From Sporosarcina luteola (GTDB taxonomy: Bacteria; Bacillota; Bacilli; Bacillales_A; Planococcaceae): 54,047 nucleotides of DNA. Location: assembly GCF_007991495.1 (NCBI RefSeq), contig NZ_BJYL01000038.1, positions 1 to 54,047 on the forward strand, given 5' to 3'. Under the pieces are notes generated by a model. That model made no database searches, was not told where the DNA came from, and saw only the letters and a list, made by a program, of their open reading frames with translations. A program made the position numbers and the translations under genes. Every line of letters starts with the position of its first letter. Position 1 is the first letter of the stretch. Shown piece by piece: positions 50,503 to 54,047 of this stretch.

Positions 50503-51879
50503 ATGAAAAGTAAATTGACTGCCATCGTGGCGGTGCTGCTCTTTTTGGCGGCCCTTCCACTTCAGGCAAACGCAGCAACGAATTTCTCTGATGTGAAATC
50601 ACATTGGGCGAAGAATGAGATTATGTACTTATCGGAACGCAATATTATAGGCGGCTACCCGGATGGCACATTCCGTCCGAATGAGCCGATCACACGTGCA
50701 CAAGCTTCTGCCATGCTAATCAAGGCATTGAATATTCCGTTGACAGAAAGTGCGTCTGTGGAGTTCAAGGACGTTTCGAAAAAGTCGCCTTATTATCAGA
50801 TTCTAGCGACGGTAAACGAAAAAGGGATTCTACGAGGCGACGCCGGTTTCATGCGCCCAGGTGAAAAGACGTCACGTGCACAAATGGCTGCAATTTTGCG
50901 CCGGGCATTCGACATGCCGCTAGACAAGCAGGCGACATTTATTGACGTGACACCAGCTCACTGGGCCTATCAGGACATTAACGGAATTGCGAAGCAGCGT
51001 GTTGCAGGTGGATCGGAAGGTAAATTCATGCCGAGCAATGCTGTTACCCGCGCTCAGTTTTCTGCATTTTTAGTGCGCGCGATGGATGATAAGATGAAGC
51101 TTAGCAACTATCATACATACGTGAGTGTGAAAGGGAAGACTGTTGACCAGGATGGGTTTTCGTATTTCACTGAGCGGGATTCAGACGGATATTACCAAGT
51201 TATCAAAGAAAATAAGGAAACCGGCAAACGGGAAGTATTATTGAAAGACAAGGAGATTCAGGAAAGTAAGTGGGACTTTGACTCGGTCATTTACTTGCAT
51301 GATAATACCCGTATCATTCTTTATAATGAAGAGCTTTACATCCCTTACTGGAGAGGCGGTTTTGCGGAAGCGGATGAAGTGCCATATGCTTTCGCTGTCA
51401 TGAAGATGAAAACGGATGGACAAGGATTTGAAATTATGAGAGAGCCATCAGGTGAGTCATTCCGTAATTTATTCATATGGAATGGCCGCATGTATTTTAC
51501 GAATGCGGATTCCTACACGCCGCGTGCTACAGGCCCGGATATTTTTGAGGATGCGAAGCTTGTACTATACTCGACCGCTCTTGACGGCGTGAGCGAAAAG
51601 AAAAAGGAACTCACCTTCGATGCGCGTGTGACGTTTGACTATTACGAGGAGTCTCACAACCAACCTTACCTAAATCGCGAGGCTGGTGGAGAAAACTTGT
51701 CCGTGCTGTACGACCATTCGACGATGTATTATTTTAATGAAAAAGGCGTCTACAAGTACAGCCTGCTAGATAAGAAAACGACCAAGCTTTCGACAATTCT
51801 AGGGAAACGGATGGAGGTTACGGATAAGAAGCTGATCGTGACAGATACGGTAGGGAAGAAGCATGAGTTAAATAAATGA
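50503..51879 (+). CDS. SLH-domain cell-wall-bound protein 2
   Basis: A 458-residue secreted protein. Signal peptide (KSKLTAIVAVLLFLAALPLQANA) then three SLH domains at about residues 24-80, 82-140 and 141-200 (FSDVKSHWAKNEIMYLSERNIIGGYPDGTFRP, FKDVSKKSPYYQILATVNEKGILRG, FIDVTPAHWAYQDINGIAKQRVAGGSEGKF). The rest (YVSVKGKTVDQDGFSYFTERDSDGYYQVIKENKET ... LIVTDTVGKKHELNK) is beta-rich with repeats like a small beta-propeller (DUF5050-like). ATG 50497 is 3 bases from GGAGG; ATG 50503 at 9 bases is preferred. Controlled by the ECF promoter. Confidence 0.9.
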   Translation: MKSKLTAIVAVLLFLAALPLQANAATNFSDVKSHWAKNEIMYLSERNIIGGYPDGTFRPNEPITRAQASAMLIKALNIPLTESASVEFKDVSKKSPYYQILATVNEKGILRGDAGFMRPGEKTSRAQMAAILRRAFDMPLDKQATFIDVTPAHWAYQDINGIAKQRVAGGSEGKFMPSNAVTRAQFSAFLVRAMDDKMKLSNYHTYVSVKGKTVDQDGFSYFTERDSDGYYQVIKENKETGKREVLLKDKEIQESKWDFDSVIYLHDNTRIILYNEELYIPYWRGGFAEADEVPYAFAVMKMKTDGQGFEIMREPSGESFRNLFIWNGRMYFTNADSYTPRATGPDIFEDAKLVLYSTALDGVSEKKKELTFDARVTFDYYEESHNQPYLNREAGGENLSVLYDHSTMYYFNEKGVYKYSLLDKKTTKLSTILGKRMEVTDKKLIVTDTVGKKHELNK

Positions 51880-51929
51880 TAATAAGACTTGCTTAGCAGG
51901 CAATCGTGAAAATTAGCTTAACCCAAAAT

Positions 51930-51967
51930 AACCTATCCTAAAGTTCTCAATTAGGATGGGTTTTTTA
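51930..51967 (+). terminator. Terminator of SLH gene 2
   Basis: AACCTATCCTAA and TTAGGATGGGTT form a 12-bp stem with one wobble, loop of 9, followed by TTTTATTG. It lies 51 bases after the SLH stop. Confidence 0.82.
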
Positions 51968-52036
51968 TTGTGAAATGTCTCCAAGTAATTATATGGTAAA
52001 ATAGTTGCGATTGATTTAAAAAAGTGAGGGATTTGG

Positions 52037-52193
52037 GTGGAGCTACTCATAATCAGACATGGCCAATCAGAAGCGGACTTTCCGTTAACTGAATTAGGGG
52101 ATGGGCAAGCAAGAAAAATGGCAGCAGCTGTTGCGATAGAATTTTCTAGAGAATTCAATAATGGAGTGTTACGAATCGTTAGGAGAAGAATAA
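52037..52193 (+). pseudogene. Remnant of histidine phosphatase (phosphoglycerate-mutase-like) gene
   Basis: GTG 52037, behind GTGAGGGA, opens MELLIIRHGQSEADFPLTELGDGQARKMAAAV, the RHG active-site start of a histidine phosphatase. The usual stretch between SEAD and FPLTELG is missing, the reading ends after about 50 codons, and a second frame gives NSIMECYESLGEE then TAA at 52191-52193, which reads like a C-terminus. About 150 or more residues and the second catalytic His region are lost, so it cannot be functional. An extended -10 (TGGTAAAAT at 51993-52001) precedes it. Confidence 0.75.
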
Positions 52194-52194
52194 G

Positions 52195-52770
52195 ATGACT
52201 AATCGGGACATTTTAACGGGCATCTTATTCCTATTTCTCTGTTTCCGGTTCTTTCGGTTAGTCATTAAAATGAGACAGCCTACTGCTTTCCCTGTGACGG
52301 AGGAAGATTTGCAAGCAATCCGGGTACAGCCGAAAAAAACGATTGAGCGCCCTGTTATTTCTCAACAAAGGTCTGCTCTTAAATGGCTGGGTTTCAGTCT
52401 GTCGATCTTCCTAATCCTGGCTGTTTATAAATTACTAGACACAACTATCAATTTGCCTTACGCCACCGTATTAATCTGGGCTTTGATCTATTTTAATTAT
52501 ATATGGAATCTGTTTGCATTTGTGGAAGGCGGGGTGTTATGTGGAGGCAAGTTTGTTTCATGGAAAAATATTCAATCATATCATTTTGAGGCAATAGATA
52601 AGAACCATCGTTTTTACGGGGATTCCCCTGAAGTGAACAGCGGGCATGAATTGTGGATTATGACAAAGTACTCCGAAATCAGCTGTGTTGTAACGTCAGA
52701 AGTAGTGAAAGAGAAATTAGTCGGTATATTGGATGCACATTTGAAAGCCGATAAAAGGAATAAAGAATAA
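52195..52770 (+). CDS. Membrane protein of unknown function
   Basis: A 191-residue protein with an N-terminal hydrophobic stretch (ILTGILFLFLCFRFFRLVI) and two more (LKWLGFSLSIFLILAVYKLL, ATVLIWALIYFNYIWNLFAFV), then a soluble C-terminus (FVSWKNIQSYHFEAIDKNHRFYG ... LVGILDAHLKAD) similar to DUF5673-type PH-like domains. AGGAG lies 9 bases before the ATG, inside the upstream remnant. Function unknown. Confidence 0.75.
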   Translation: MTNRDILTGILFLFLCFRFFRLVIKMRQPTAFPVTEEDLQAIRVQPKKTIERPVISQQRSALKWLGFSLSIFLILAVYKLLDTTINLPYATVLIWALIYFNYIWNLFAFVEGGVLCGGKFVSWKNIQSYHFEAIDKNHRFYGDSPEVNSGHELWIMTKYSEISCVVTSEVVKEKLVGILDAHLKADKRNKE

Positions 52771-52944
52771 AAGGGTGCGTAGATAAATGGTATGGGGAAC
52801 TATTATACTAATCAATAAGAAATACGGGGAAAAGTAGAAATTGTACCGGTGAGTGACGGGGAAATTGAGAAGGAATTGGAAGATGAATTTAAGGAATAGT
52901 GGAACCGCAGTATACCGAACGGTACGAACGGTGGGTGAGAGGTC

Positions 52945-52973
52945 GGGAGTTCATCACTCCCTCCTACTCGATT
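52945..52973. repeat. Hairpin and 20-bp exact repeat, right copy
   Basis: TCACTCCCTCCTACTCGATT (52954-52973) is identical to positions 1-20. Its first part is the right arm of a short hairpin GGGAGT-TCATC-ACTCCC (52945-52961) that overlaps the stop codon of the DUF3592-like gene. Confidence 0.6.
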
Positions 52974-53895
52974 CTCTAATAAACGCCCATCCAGCAAACA
53001 AAGTGACTGCCATCATAACCAAACAGACAAATGATTCCCAAGTGAGAGCTGCTTCAAAGATGTCCAGAAAGGAATTGCCGCGTACAAATACATCGTAGGG
53101 ATTGGCATTGCGGTAAGTAATCGGCAGCTTGTCACCAATGCCATATTGCTGGTAGGTATGCCCTGTTACGTCTTTGATAACCTGGAAGGTGTGTCCTGCC
53201 TGATCTTCGAAGGATACGGTTAATTCGTAGGACGAGTCTTCGTATTTGCGGTATGTAACATGGGAATCGCGGTCAAAGATTACAGCTTCGGTATCTGTCT
53301 TTCCAAATGGCAGTAATTTCCGAACCAAGTTCAATAGGAAGCGCCCTATGAAAAGTAAAAATACTAGAAGTACAACACCGACAATTCTCCAGCCTCTCCT
53401 TTCTTTTTTCTGTTTCTCTTTCTTCCGCCTTTTCCGTTTCGCCTGTCGTTTGTAAGAGATCTTGTTTTCCCACTTCTCCAATACAGGGATGGACAGCAAC
53501 AGAGCAATCAGACAGCAGAACGCCAGAAACCCCATTACAAAAATCCCGAATAAGTATAATGCACTGTCATAGATGAAATCGTGGAGCGTCGAAAAGTTTG
53601 ACGGGCGTATCGAGTACCCATCGATTGAATCTCCAACCTGAGTTTCCTTCTCCTGCTTTTTGGAAATCCGGTTGAGGTAAGGAGATTCCTCTCCATCCGG
53701 CAATTCGACCCGTACATAATAGGCAGGCGGCGCATATAAGCCTTTCGCTCCTACTTTATCGACAGTAGCAACGGACACCGGCTCAGCCGAAAATAAATTG
53801 TATTCTTCTATGTAGGATGCCGTCAGCACCCATGTGAATAGGCTGAATAATAACGTCATAACTGCCAACCCAGCGGTTTCTTTTATCCACTCCAT
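52954..53895 (-). CDS. DUF3592-like membrane protein
   Basis: A 313-residue protein with an N-terminal membrane segment (AGLAVMTLLFSLFTWVLTA), a middle pair (LYLFGIFVMGFLAFCCLIALLLSIPVL and VVLLVFLLFIGRFLLNLV) separated by a very basic loop (KRQAKRKRRKKEKQKKERRG), and a C-terminal one (FVCLVMMAVTLFAGWAFI). The two extracellular parts (VDKVGAKGLYAPPAYYVRVELPDG; VTYRKYEDSSYELTVSFEDQAGHTF) have the YEVTVSFxDxxGxxH style of DUF3592. Probably a membrane-bound beta-domain protein of unknown function. Its last 20 bases match the left edge of the window. Confidence 0.75.
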   Translation of the reverse strand: MEWIKETAGLAVMTLLFSLFTWVLTASYIEEYNLFSAEPVSVATVDKVGAKGLYAPPAYYVRVELPDGEESPYLNRISKKQEKETQVGDSIDGYSIRPSNFSTLHDFIYDSALYLFGIFVMGFLAFCCLIALLLSIPVLEKWENKISYKRQAKRKRRKKEKQKKERRGWRIVGVVLLVFLLFIGRFLLNLVRKLLPFGKTDTEAVIFDRDSHVTYRKYEDSSYELTVSFEDQAGHTFQVIKDVTGHTYQQYGIGDKLPITYRNANPYDVFVRGNSFLDIFEAALTWESFVCLVMMAVTLFAGWAFIRESSRRE

Positions 53896-54047
53896 CTTCT
53901 ACACTCCCGTCCAATCATTGAACACATCTTATCGAAAAGCGTGCAGGATGAACAGATGCCAAATAGCCATTTTGCTATTCGCTTCAACATTCTGTGGTTT
54001 GTCCTATTAAGACGTGCTTTATAAAATGTTTATATTAATCTAACTGA

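Noticed and set aside
52843..52900. Short coding-like stretch (VSDGEIEKELEDEFKE then stop)
   Set aside because: Only about 25 codons without a start or ribosome binding site; possibly a gene scrap but too short to call.
52812..52997. 61-codon open frame on the minus strand
   Set aside because: No ribosome binding site; it overlaps the end of the DUF3592-like gene in another frame, and its sequence is low-complexity.

Overview
The window looks like chromosomal DNA of a low-to-moderate GC, spore-forming Gram-positive bacterium of the order Bacillales, most likely Planococcaceae (Sporosarcina-like). Evidence: a CwlJ-type spore cortex hydrolase, a ClpE gene behind CtsR heptads, CcpA-type cre sites, strong AGGAGG ribosome binding sites, many TTG starts, S-layer-homology (SLH) proteins and numerous lipoproteins. 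The placement is inferred from gene content; no rRNA or tRNA gene is present. No phage, IS transposase, integrase or CRISPR array was seen.

Layout. 1-3.8 kb: FMN reductase plus luciferase-like monooxygenase (minus strand), then a SulP anion transporter with a universal stress protein. 4.2-8.4 kb: a catabolic-looking cluster of three short-chain dehydrogenases around an MFS transporter that carries an in-frame stop, followed by a MarR regulator. 8.4-10.8 kb: clpE with promoter and CtsR operators. 10.8-14.9 kb: rocB-like peptidase and alanine/glycine symporter, divergent from an IclR regulator across an operator-like palindrome and a cre site. 15-16.6 kb: SLH protein. 16.6-19.6 kb: flavoprotein dehydrogenase and SRPBCC protein, divergent from a TetR regulator. 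19.6-25.7 kb: AAA ATPase, a CuA-type cupredoxin lipoprotein paired with an internally duplicated lipoprotein, a membrane diguanylate cyclase and a lipoprotein Cu/Zn superoxide dismutase. 25.7-31.9 kb: GNAT, two AraC regulators, an MFS exporter and a YtrA-type GntR/ABC operon with a perfect operator palindrome. 32-42.2 kb: BASS/ACR3-like transporter, a decayed gene, cwlJ, small and hypothetical genes, an Asp/Glu racemase convergent with gltS, a methyltransferase, a CBS protein and a cold-shock protein. 42.4-48.1 kb: one operon with GntR regulator, class III CoA-transferase, HMG-CoA-lyase-like enzyme and a complete TRAP transporter. 48.1-51.9 kb: ECF sigma factor with a large membrane partner, divergent from a second SLH gene. 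52-54 kb: a phosphoglycerate-mutase-like remnant and two membrane proteins.

Three themes connect the regions. Six copies of a 47-bp near-perfect palindrome (arms opening GGTGCCTGCCACC) are scattered between genes from 1.8 to 24.9 kb. Nearly identical ECF-type promoters (TGAAAC-N16-CGTCT) precede both SLH genes, one of them next to the ECF sigma gene, suggesting one cell-envelope regulon split over 35 kb. Several operons are self-contained import-and-degrade modules with their own regulator, the clearest being the TRAP / CoA-transferase / lyase operon, which I infer takes up a branched dicarboxylate such as 3-hydroxy-3-methylglutarate and cleaves its CoA ester. Three genes are visibly broken: the MFS transporter, the gene left of cwlJ, and the phosphoglycerate-mutase remnant.
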